Positions 24,803-32,136 of a stretch of 64,000 bases of DNA are shown in pieces (position 1 is the stretch's first letter; each line of letters starts with the position of its first letter). A program made the position numbers and the translations under genes. A model generated the notes under the pieces. The model was not told the origin of the DNA. It saw only the letters and a program-made list of their open reading frames with translations, and did no database searches. Origin of the DNA: Actinoallomurus spadix (GTDB lineage Bacteria > Actinomycetota > Actinomycetes > Streptosporangiales > Streptosporangiaceae); contig NZ_JAMXMX010000010.1 in assembly GCF_024055725.1 (NCBI RefSeq), forward strand, positions 62,001 through 126,000, read 5' to 3'.

Positions 24803-25660
24803 TCAGCCCAGGTACTTGACGAAGCCGTTCGCGAGGGCCTCGGCCATCTTCTGCCGGCCCTTCGCGCTCTTCATCGTCGCCGCGTCGCCCGGGTTGCGCA
24901 TGTTGCCCGCCTCGATGAACACGGCCGGCCGGGTCGAGACGTTCAGGCCGCCGAGGTCGCCGCGGACGTCGATGCCGTCCTTGCCGAGGTACGTGGAGTA
25001 CGGGATGCCGGTGCCCTCGTGGAAGGCGTCGCGCAGGTCCTTGCCCAGCCTGCGGGACGGCGCGAGGATCGCGTCGTTGTGGCCGCCCTTGATGTGCGCC
25101 GGCTCGATGATGTGGAACCCGTGGCCCTTGGCGGGCGCCCCGTCACCGTGGATCGACAGGACCGCGTCGGCGTGCGCCCGGTTGCCGATCCGGGCACGCT
25201 CGTCGACGCACGGGCCGACGCCCGTGTCGCTGTGCCGGGTCAGGACGACCTCGGCGCCCTTCGCCCGCAGGATCTTGGTGAGACGGGTGGCGACGTCCCA
25301 GGTGAACGCGTGCTCGGAGTAGTCGTCGTTCGTCGAGGTGCCGGTCGTGTTGCAGGGCTTCTTGCCGTTGTAGACGTCGACGGGCTTGTTGATGACCTCG
25401 GGGTGTTTCGCGTTGCCGCCGTTGTGGCCCGGGTCGACGACGATGACCTTCCCGGCGAGCGGCCCCTGCCCGCCCGATCCGCCCGTCGGCGACGGAGCCC
25501 CGGAGGAGGCCGGGGCGGGGTGCGAGCCGGCCGACGCCGACGGCGGAGCCGCCGACGCCGACGACGAGCCCCCGGACCCGCAGGCGGCGAGACCACCCGC
25601 GAGCACGGTCATGACCAGGGCGCTCAGCGCCCTGCCGGAGCGAACCGTCGAACAACGCAT
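24803..25660 (-). CDS. N-acetylmuramoyl-L-alanine amidase (Amidase_3) lipoprotein
   Basis: A 285-residue lipoprotein with signal and lipobox LAACGSGG (Cys27), a Ser/Ala/Pro-rich linker, and an Amidase_3 domain from about residue 60. Zinc ligands are in IVVDPGHNG (His), SEHAFTWD (Glu) and LSIHGDG (His), and the catalytic Glu in FIEAGNMRN. It cleaves the amide between muramic acid and L-Ala in peptidoglycan outside the membrane. The ATG at 25660 begins the signal peptide; a GTG one codon upstream is possible. First gene of the amidase - methyltransferase - DUF711 operon. Confidence 0.9.
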   Translation of the reverse strand: MRCSTVRSGRALSALVMTVLAGGLAACGSGGSSSASAAPPSASAGSHPAPASSGAPSPTGGSGGQGPLAGKVIVVDPGHNGGNAKHPEVINKPVDVYNGKKPCNTTGTSTNDDYSEHAFTWDVATRLTKILRAKGAEVVLTRHSDTGVGPCVDERARIGNRAHADAVLSIHGDGAPAKGHGFHIIEPAHIKGGHNDAILAPSRRLGKDLRDAFHEGTGIPYSTYLGKDGIDVRGDLGGLNVSTRPAVFIEAGNMRNPGDAATMKSAKGRQKMAEALANGFVKYLG

Positions 25661-25808
25661 CACGACCAGTCTGCCAAACTCCGGCGGGTGCGGTGCCCCG
25701 CCCCTCGAAAACAGGTGGCCGCCGTCGGAGAAGCGGGTGGCCGCCGCCGTTCTCTCCGCGCTGAGTGGAACGGCGACGGCCACGTCCTGACGCCGGGCGG
25801 CCGCTCGA

Positions 25809-26045
25809 TCAGCGCACCACGCTCTCCTTGCCGAGAAGGACGGCGAGGGCCCTGGCCTCGTCGGCGTCCAGGCCGAGCACCACACGGGGCCGTCCCCACG
25901 GATGGTCGATCGAGTGGCTGACGTATCCGGCGACGGACTCCGTCACCTCCTCGATCAGCCCGCGTGCGTGCCGCCACTGCGACCAGGCGCGTTCCAGCTC
26001 ACTCGCCGCGCGCTGCGCGGATGACACAAGCTCGGGATCACGCAC
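25809..26045 (-). CDS. Small conserved-type protein, unknown function
   Basis: A 78-residue soluble protein (starts RDPELVSSAQRAASELERAW). The N-terminal half is a long amphipathic helix with Trp residues (WSQWRHARGLIEEVTESVAGYV) and the C-terminal half reads PRVVLGLDADEARALAVLLG. I do not recognise the family. The GTG start at 26045 is chosen because AGGAGG lies five bases upstream; an in-phase upstream extension to 26168 is Arg-rich and unlikely. The gap to the amidase gene is about 150 bases. Confidence 0.6.
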   Translation of the reverse strand: MRDPELVSSAQRAASELERAWSQWRHARGLIEEVTESVAGYVSHSIDHPWGRPRVVLGLDADEARALAVLLGKESVVR

Positions 26046-26294
26046 GATCGCCTCCTGGCATCTCTCGGCTCCGCCCGTCCGCCGCCCGGCGGTCCCGGGC
26101 CTGCGCCCCGGCCGTCCCCCCGAACAGGGCCGGCGACGACTCCCGAGGACCCGCCGGGCGGCGGTCACGCGTCCATTAAGGCGGGCACGCCGGGCCGGGG
26201 TACGCGGGTTCGGCGGAGCTTGACGCCCCCCTTACCGATCGCAGACCACGGCGGGACGAGAGGCGTACGAAGGTAGATCGGCGATGCCGTACGG

Positions 26295-27365
26295 TCAGCC
26301 CGGGATGGGACCGGCGGTCGAGGCCGGGCCGGCCGGGGACGGGCCGGTGGTCGAGCGGATCACCAGGTGCGGCACCACCAGAGTCTGCTTCGGCGCCCGG
26401 AACGGGTCGTCGATGCGCGCGCACAGACGCTCGGCGGCGACCCGGCCCATGTCGCGGCGGGGCTGATCGACGCTGGTCAGTGCGATGTGGCGGATGGCCG
26501 CGAGGTGGGTGTTGTCGTATCCGACGATCGAGATGTCGGCCGGGACGCGCAGGCCGCGTTCGTCGGCGGCGGACAGGACGCCGGTGGCGACGAGGTCGTT
26601 CGGGGCGAAGATGGCCGTCGGCGGCTCGGGGCCCTCGAGCAGCTTGCGGGCGGCGCGGTAGCCGCCCTCCTCGGTGAAGTCGCCGGGCTCCACGACGATC
26701 CGCTCCGCCAGCCCGTGCCGGCGCATCGCCGATTCGTACCCGGTCCGGCGGTAGTGCGCCGTCGTCGACGACGCGCCCTCGATGTGGGCGATCCGGCGAT
26801 GGCCGAGCTCGACGAGGTGGTCCACCGCGAGCCGCGCGCCGAGTTCGTCGTCGTCGACGACGATGTCCACGCCGTCGATGTCGCGTTCCCCCACCAGGAC
26901 GACGGGGACGGTCTTGGCGATGTCCGTGAGCGTCTCCGGGACGACGCTGAGCAGCACGAGCCCGTCGACGCGCATCTCCAGGAACGCCTCGACGGCCTCG
27001 GCCTCGAACTGCGGGTCCCAGCGGCCGCTGCCGACGAGCATCCGCAGGCCGGCGCCGTGCAGGCTCTCCTGCAGTCCGTCGAGGAACTCGGCGAAGAACG
27101 GGTTGTGCAGGTCGGCGACGAGCGCGCCGATCAGCCGGGTGCGTCCCTCGACCAGGCTGCGGGCGACCGCGTTGGGACGGTAGCCGAGCTCTCGGGCCGC
27201 CTTCAGCACCGCCTGCCGTCGTGCCTCGCTGACGTGCGGTGACCCGCGCATGACGAGCGAGACCAGCGACTTCGACACGCCGGCGCGCTCCGCCACGTTG
27301 CGGATGGTCGGCTTCGCCGCCGGCACCTTGGGCACGGCCGCCTCCTGGCGTGGGTCCTCGGGCAT
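26295..27365 (-). CDS. LacI family transcriptional regulator
   Basis: A 356-residue repressor. The HTH covers residues about 19-45 (PTIRNVAERAGVSKSLVSLVMRG) with the hinge helix following at RPNAVARSLVEGRT. The periplasmic-binding-like effector domain carries LIGALVADLHNPFFAEFLDG and LAVDHLVELGHRRIAHI. It would respond to a sugar, but no sugar transport or metabolic operon is adjacent, so the target is unknown. AGGAG precedes the ATG. Divergent from a TetR regulator gene, with about 225 bases between. Confidence 0.93.
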   Translation of the reverse strand: MPEDPRQEAAVPKVPAAKPTIRNVAERAGVSKSLVSLVMRGSPHVSEARRQAVLKAARELGYRPNAVARSLVEGRTRLIGALVADLHNPFFAEFLDGLQESLHGAGLRMLVGSGRWDPQFEAEAVEAFLEMRVDGLVLLSVVPETLTDIAKTVPVVLVGERDIDGVDIVVDDDELGARLAVDHLVELGHRRIAHIEGASSTTAHYRRTGYESAMRRHGLAERIVVEPGDFTEEGGYRAARKLLEGPEPPTAIFAPNDLVATGVLSAADERGLRVPADISIVGYDNTHLAAIRHIALTSVDQPRRDMGRVAAERLCARIDDPFRAPKQTLVVPHLVIRSTTGPSPAGPASTAGPIPG

Positions 27366-27578
27366 GGGGGTTCTCCTGTCCCAGCGACCGCCTGAATCAG
27401 GGACAGATACCGGCGGACCGCCGCAAGGGAGGAGATGCCATGATGCCCTCCTATCGCCTCTCTCGCCCGTAACCCTCAGTAATGGGCATGCCTGAGAGGC
27501 ATTTCGGGCCAGGTCACTACTTTCGGTCCATGCGCTGACCAGCTATTGACCGAACCACCGCGAGAAAGCCCGCTCCGA

Positions 27579-27584
27579 TACGCT
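27579..27584 (+). promoter_or_regulatory. -10 element for a predicted leaderless TetR message
   Basis: TACGCT ends six bases before the GTG at 27591, so transcription is predicted to begin at the start codon. No -35 match at the normal distance. Confidence 0.4.
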
Positions 27585-27590
27585 TCCACT

Positions 27591-28292
27591 GTGGGTGATC
27601 GCGCAACCGCTCCGGACGAACAACCGGGGCAACTCCGGCGTTCCACCGGCGGGCGACCGGGCCGGCGTCGGCTGAGCGTCGACGAGCGCCGTGAGGAGCT
27701 GATCTCCGCCGCCCTGGAGCTGTTCAGCGACCGGCCGCCCGAGGAGATCTCGATCGATGACGTGGCCGACGCGGCGGGGGCGTCCCGCGCGCTGGTCTAC
27801 CACTATTTCGGCGGCAAGCAGGAGCTTTACCTCGCGGCACTGCACACCGCCGCCAAGCAGCTCGGCGAGTTGCTCGACCCGCCGGCGGAGGGGCGGGGGC
27901 TGGAGCGGCTGGCCGTGTCGCTGCACCGCTACTTCGACTTCGTCGAGCACTACGCCGCGGCGTTCGTCGCGCTGCTGCGGGGCGGCCCGGCGTACCGGAC
28001 CGGCGAGATCGGCGAGGTGATCGAAGGCATCCGCAACTTCGTCATGAGCCGCATCATCGCCACGATCGGCGCGGACGACCCGGGCCCCATCCTGCGCATC
28101 ACGCTCCGGTCGTGGATGGCCTCGGTGGAGACCGCCGGCCTCGACTGGCTCGAACACCGCGACATCCCCCGGGACGAACTCGAACGCCTGCTCATCGATC
28201 ATCATGTCGTGCTCCTGGACGTCGCCGCCCGGCACGATCCGCAGGTGGCGGCGCTCATCGACCGGCTGTCCCGGGAGTCCCGCGCCACCTGA
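27591..28292 (+). CDS. TetR family transcriptional regulator
   Basis: A 233-residue regulator. After a charged N-terminal extension the HTH is at about residues 32-75 (RREELISAALELFSDRPPEEISIDDVADAAGASRALVYHYFGGKQELY, in parts). The C-terminal ligand domain ends LLDVAARHDPQVAALIDRLSR. Start codon: GTG at 27591 with a TANNNT hexamer six bases upstream; a TTG at 27546 is in phase but has no ribosome site. Target unknown. Confidence 0.87.
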   Translation: MGDRATAPDEQPGQLRRSTGGRPGRRRLSVDERREELISAALELFSDRPPEEISIDDVADAAGASRALVYHYFGGKQELYLAALHTAAKQLGELLDPPAEGRGLERLAVSLHRYFDFVEHYAAAFVALLRGGPAYRTGEIGEVIEGIRNFVMSRIIATIGADDPGPILRITLRSWMASVETAGLDWLEHRDIPRDELERLLIDHHVVLLDVAARHDPQVAALIDRLSRESRAT

Positions 28293-28351
28293 CCCCCCTG
28301 CCGGTGACGCCCCGGTCGCCCTCCGGACACCGGCGACACGCCGGACGGCGC

Positions 28352-28383
28352 GGATGCCCCGCCCGGTCTCGGGCGGGGCATCC
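28352..28383. terminator. Bidirectional terminator between TetR and bldC
   Basis: GGATGCCCCGCCCG (28352-28365) pairs perfectly over 14 bases with 28370-28383, 4-base loop. The two flanking genes are convergent. Confidence 0.8.
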
Positions 28384-28591
28384 ATCACCTGGAGTCCGTG
28401 CAACCCCCCTCGGCCCCGAACGTGCGGGACCGGTCGAACCTCACGGAAGCTCCCCGACCTCCCGCGGACGGCGGACATCCGCCATCGCGCGGCTCATGCG
28501 ACACGCCCGGCGACCGCCGGCCGTGCGCCCCCCAGTTGAACGTCGCCGGCGGGTCCGTACCGGTCACCGACGACTGATCGGGGTGCTCCGA

Positions 28592-28795
28592 CTACTCCGA
28601 CCGCTGCTGCGGGATCCCCCCCAGCAGAGCGCGGACCTCGGCCTCGCGGTAGCGCCGATGCCCTCCCAGCGTCCGGATTGACGTCAACTTCCCGGCCTTC
28701 GCCCAACGGGTGACGGTCTTGGGGTCGACGCGGAACATCGTCGCCACCTCTGCCGGCGTCAGCAGGGGCTCGGCCTCTGGCGTACGAGCTGACAT
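28592..28795 (-). CDS. bldC: Developmental regulator BldC (MerR-type HTH)
   Basis: A 67-residue DNA-binding protein consisting of little more than a MerR-type winged helix (LLTPAEVATMFRVDPKTVTR, WAKAGKLTSIRTLGGHRRYR). It closely matches Streptomyces BldC, which binds direct repeats as head-to-tail oligomers and delays entry into development and sporulation. GGAGAGG precedes the ATG. The downstream convergent terminator and the neighbouring conserved gene and valine dehydrogenase reproduce the bldC neighbourhood I know from Streptomyces. An extended in-frame reading to 28936 has no start signals. Confidence 0.96.
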   Translation of the reverse strand: MSARTPEAEPLLTPAEVATMFRVDPKTVTRWAKAGKLTSIRTLGGHRRYREAEVRALLGGIPQQRSE

Positions 28796-28907
28796 TTGTG
28801 CGGCCTCTCCTCCGTGGACCGATGACAGCGATCCAGCGTTTGAACCTCGCGCGTGCCACTGATGTCTCTTATGGTCTGGATGGACCACTTTGACATCACA
28901 AGACGTA

Positions 28908-28936
28908 ACCATGCCACCACTGAGCGCAACAGGCAA
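28908..28936 (-). promoter_or_regulatory. Candidate bldC promoter
   Basis: On the minus strand TTGCCT (28936-28931) and CATGGT (28913-28908) are separated by 17 bases, about 110 bases upstream of the bldC start codon. The leader region is AT-richer than its surroundings. Moderate match only. Confidence 0.35.
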
Positions 28937-28973
28937 GTCCCTGATAGCAACTCTGTGATTTTTGGTGGTCGAG

Positions 28974-28986
28974 TCACGCTGCGTGA
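28974..28986. promoter_or_regulatory. Palindrome upstream of bldC
   Basis: TCACGCTGCGTGA is a perfect 6+1+6 palindrome about 180 bases upstream of the bldC start and near the 3' end of the next gene. Possible operator. Confidence 0.35.
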
Positions 28987-29035
28987 TTCTAGCGACACGT
29001 ATAGTCGCATCGCGCGGTGATTCGGCTAATTTTGC

Positions 29036-29902
29036 TCAGTTGGCGGATTCAAGAGCTCGTACAACCCGCCACCGGGCGGTCACACGCTTGTGCATCGCGA
29101 CGGCGACCTCGGCCTGCCCGGTCTCCAGTCCCATGATCGCAGCAGCGATCTCTCCGACCGACTCATCGGCGCGCAACGCCGCGTCGTCGAGCAGGTGCAC
29201 CAGTCCGCCGTAGTCGAGTTCCACCAGAGAGTGCGGGTGAAACTCCTCGAGCCAGCGCCCCACCGACTCGATGTCCCCGAGCTCCAGGCCGTCGCCCACC
29301 TGGCGCCGCAGGACACCACGGGCACGCGCGACACGCCGTCGGGCCTGGGCCATCGGTGTCACGTAGATCAGCGTACGGGTCGGCGTGGCGGTCGTCGGCC
29401 CGCCGGATCCGGGCTCCCCCTGGCCGCCGAGCACGAGCCAGCGCTCCTTGGCCACGAACGGCACGAACCAGGCGAGCGGCACCTGCCACGTGCTGGACAG
29501 GATGTGCGGGGTCAGCGGCCCGGACGCGCGCTTCCAGCCCTCGAACGCCTCGTCCGCCTGCTCGGCGACGCGCGCCGGCACGAACATCTCCGCCAGCCCG
29601 TCGGGCATCTCCGCCCGGAAGCGGTCGAACGCCAGCCACGACCGCAGCCGCGTCTCCCAGGGGCAGACATATGTCACCCCTTCGACACGCCTCACATACG
29701 CGTCACCGCTCTCGCGTGTCGGCGCCACGATCGGCGGAACCGCGATCATCCGCCAGAGCGCACGCGTATGCTCGACGCCCAGCGCACCGACCCGCCGTGG
29801 CCGCTCCTGCGAATCGGCGTACGCCTCCCAGCGCGAGCGCTCCGGCTCGGGATAGGCGGCCAGCGGTTCGTACACCCGGAGGTAGGCGGCGTAAGGCAAC
29901 AC
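29036..29902 (-). CDS. Conserved actinobacterial protein next to bldC, function unknown
   Basis: A 288-residue soluble protein. It starts LPYAAYLRVYEPLAAYPEPE and contains several Trp-rich helices (WLAFDRFRAEMPDGL, STWQVPLAWFVPF) and a Gly/Pro loop. No catalytic motif is evident to me. A protein of this kind lies between bldC and valine dehydrogenase in other actinomycetes, so it belongs to the conserved core of the locus. The GTG at 29902 is chosen because the conserved sequence begins there; an in-phase frame extends to 29992 without signals. Divergent from vdh. Confidence 0.82.
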   Translation of the reverse strand: MLPYAAYLRVYEPLAAYPEPERSRWEAYADSQERPRRVGALGVEHTRALWRMIAVPPIVAPTRESGDAYVRRVEGVTYVCPWETRLRSWLAFDRFRAEMPDGLAEMFVPARVAEQADEAFEGWKRASGPLTPHILSSTWQVPLAWFVPFVAKERWLVLGGQGEPGSGGPTTATPTRTLIYVTPMAQARRRVARARGVLRRQVGDGLELGDIESVGRWLEEFHPHSLVELDYGGLVHLLDDAALRADESVGEIAAAIMGLETGQAEVAVAMHKRVTARWRVVRALESAN

Positions 29903-30089
29903 GACCGCATCGTTACACGACCGTACGGAAAACGCTCGTCGCCCGGGCCGCCGAGATGCTCCTGAGACCTCTTCGGCGCATCGCCGCGCCATTGCCCGCG
30001 CACCGCCGTGCGGACGCCTACCCTGATCCTGTCGGACTCATGCCCCACCCCGGCCATGGGCAGCGTGTGCTCAGAGAGGAGCCACCACA

Positions 30090-31157
30090 GTGACGAAGGT
30101 CTTCGGCACACCCCACGAACAGGTCGTCTTCTGCCACGACGAGGCCAGCGGTCTCAAGGCGATCATCGCCATCTACTCGACCGCGCTGGGTCCCGCGCTC
30201 GGCGGCACCCGCTTCTACCCCTACGGTTCCGAGGACGAGGCCCTCGACGACGTCCTCAACCTCTCCAAGGGCATGGCGTACAAGAACGCCCTGGCCGACC
30301 TCGACCTCGGCGGCGGCAAAGCGGTCATCATCGGCGATCCGGCGACGGACAAGTCCGAGGCGCTGCTGCGCGCGTACGGGCGCTTCGTGCAGTCGCTGCG
30401 CGGCCGCTATTTCACGGCCTGTGACGTGGGGACCTTCTCCGAGGACATGGACGTCATCGCGCGGGAGTGCGCGTACGTGACGGGCCGCACGGTCGCGCAC
30501 GGCGGGGCCGGGGACTCCTCGATCCTCACCGCGTACGGAGTGTTCCAGGGCATGCGGGCGGCGGCCGAGCGCGTGTGGGGTTCGCCGACCCTGCGCGGCC
30601 GTCGCGTGGGCGTGGAGGGCGTCGGCAAGGTCGGCCACCGGCTCGTGGAGCACCTGCGCGAGGACGGTGCCGACGTGGTGATCACCGACGTCGACGCGGC
30701 GGCCGTCGCGCGCGTACGGGCCCGGCACCCGGAGGTCGACGTGGTCGACGGCCACGCGGCCCTCATCGCCTCCGACATCGACGTGTACTCCCCCTGCGCG
30801 CTCGGCGCGGCCCTCGACGACGAGACGGTCGCGGTGCTGGGCGCCAAGGTCGTCTGCGGCGGGGCCAACAACCAGCTCGCCCATCCCGGCATCGAGAAGC
30901 AGCTCGACGACCGGGGTGTCCTCTACGCGCCCGACTACGTCGTGAACTCCGGCGGCGTGATCCAGGTGGCCGACGAGATCGAGGGCTTCGACTTCGATCG
31001 GGCGAAGCAGAAGGCGAGCGGCATCTTCGAGACGACCCGGCGAATCTTCGCGATCGCCGCAGACGAGGGCGTCCCACCCGCCGTTGCGGCCGATCGACTC
31101 GCCGAACGACGGATGTCCGAAATTGGCCGCCTGCGGGGCATCCTGCTGAACCCGTGA
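30090..31157 (+). CDS. vdh: Valine (branched-chain amino acid) dehydrogenase
   Basis: A 355-residue NAD-dependent enzyme of the Glu/Leu/Phe/Val dehydrogenase family, which oxidatively deaminates valine and related amino acids to 2-oxoacids. The catalytic region reads [20 protein letters not shown] (Lys65 and Lys77), the dinucleotide fold [16 protein letters not shown], and the C-terminal CGGANNQL and [17 protein letters not shown] start with AGAGAGGAG upstream. Its products feed 2-oxoacid dehydrogenase; an operon of that type lies 28 kb to the right. Followed by DUF3073, as in Streptomyces. Confidence 0.94.
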   Translation: MTKVFGTPHEQVVFCHDEASGLKAIIAIYSTALGPALGGTRFYPYGSEDEALDDVLNLSKGMAYKNALADLDLGGGKAVIIGDPATDKSEALLRAYGRFVQSLRGRYFTACDVGTFSEDMDVIARECAYVTGRTVAHGGAGDSSILTAYGVFQGMRAAAERVWGSPTLRGRRVGVEGVGKVGHRLVEHLREDGADVVITDVDAAAVARVRARHPEVDVVDGHAALIASDIDVYSPCALGAALDDETVAVLGAKVVCGGANNQLAHPGIEKQLDDRGVLYAPDYVVNSGGVIQVADEIEGFDFDRAKQKASGIFETTRRIFAIAADEGVPPAVAADRLAERRMSEIGRLRGILLNP

Positions 31158-31274
31158 TCGGCGCACGCTGCGGATCCTCCGTCCCGAGAAGGTCGCCGGA
31201 GCGCGTACGGGAACGGTGGGTTAAGCTCTAGACCAGCCGCTGCCGTGCAGACGACGTACCGAGCTAGGCGCAAA

Positions 31275-31294
31275 ACGGGTACGGTTGTACCCGT
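31275..31294. promoter_or_regulatory. Inverted repeat upstream of DUF3073 gene
   Basis: ACGGGTAC (31275-31282) and GTACCCGT (31287-31294) form a perfect 8-bp inverted repeat with a 4-base spacer, about 100 bases upstream of the start codon. Operator or leader hairpin. Confidence 0.4.
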
Positions 31295-31394
31295 AGTCGG
31301 TGCGTGGCGTGTTGTCGCGCCCGGTTGCGGATGCGTAAGCGAGCGTAAGTGGGGCCGATACGACGGGTCCCCGACCATCGAGGGGGTCGAGCCA

Positions 31395-31619
31395 ATGGGG
31401 CGCGGCCGAGCCAAGGCCAAGCAGGTTAAGGTTGCTCGCCGGCTGAAGTACAACAGCGGCGGGACGGACCTGGAGCGCCTGCGCGGCGAGCTGGGCGTCA
31501 ACCAGAACTCGCAAGATGACCATGACCCCTACGACGACGACTCGTCGTACGAAGACCTCGCAGCGCGCTATGCGGACTACGCCGAGGACTACGACGAGAA
31601 GAAGGACGGCACGAGGTAA
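31395..31619 (+). CDS. DUF3073 family protein
   Basis: A 74-residue protein. The basic N-terminus (GRGRAKAKQVKVARRLKYNS) and the strongly acidic, Tyr-rich C-terminus (DDDSSYEDLAARYADYAEDY) are the DUF3073 pattern found throughout actinobacteria. Function unknown; the charge split suggests nucleic-acid or protein binding. The ATG at 31395 follows a G-rich stretch and matches the family start; the longer frame from 31245 is not supported. A strong terminator follows. Confidence 0.92.
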   Translation: MGRGRAKAKQVKVARRLKYNSGGTDLERLRGELGVNQNSQDDHDPYDDDSSYEDLAARYADYAEDYDEKKDGTR

Positions 31620-31705
31620 GAGCGAGCCGAGTGCCGTCTCGGCGTCTGAGCCACCCGGTCGCCCGGCCGACCGAGGCCGGAGGGGTATGCCGGGATGTAC
31701 GACCG

Positions 31706-31739
31706 AAAAGCGTCCCCGCCACACGGCGGGGGCGCTTTT
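31706..31739. terminator. Strong terminator with T-tract
   Basis: 15-base arms 31706-31720 and 31725-31739 (AAAAGCGTCCCCGCC against GGCGGGGGCGCTTTT) pair with one G-U and a 4-base loop, ending in TTTT. The A-tract on the other side makes it bidirectional. Confidence 0.92.
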
Positions 31740-32136
31740 CGTAACCCCTGACCGACCCTGAGTCCTCCCCCCGCCCGCCCCACCGGCCGGGCCGTCGGGC
31801 GGCCTGAACTCCGGGCCGCGCGGCAGGCGTCGCGTCGCGGTGGTGGCCGGTGTGCCGGGGAGCGGAGCGTGGCGGAGCCGCTACGCGGCCAAGGTTGCGG
31901 GCCGGAGTTTGTAGGAGTCCGCACTGGCACGTTCCAGAAGAATGTGCAGAAATGCCGGGAAACTCACTCTTCGTAAGTTCCTAACGCGTTGAGCGTTTTT
32001 TCAGGAGTTTTCAAGCTGACAACGGACTTGACTCCCGGCCATATGCGGACGTGATCTTTGCCGTCTCTTGGGCGACGATCGGCGTGTTCGAGACCCGTGA
32101 TCCGGGTCCCCGCCACCCCCGCCAGGAGAGACGTCC
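31740..32136. other. Gene-free stretch before the sedolisin gene
   Basis: About 400 bases. The left part is GC-rich with no coding signal that I trust. From about 31920 to 32050 it becomes AT-richer, as expected for a promoter region: TTGACT at 32028-32033 is a possible -35 but the -10 (around TGATCT, 32052) is poor. CAGGAGAG at 32123-32130 is the ribosome site of the next gene. Confidence 0.4.
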
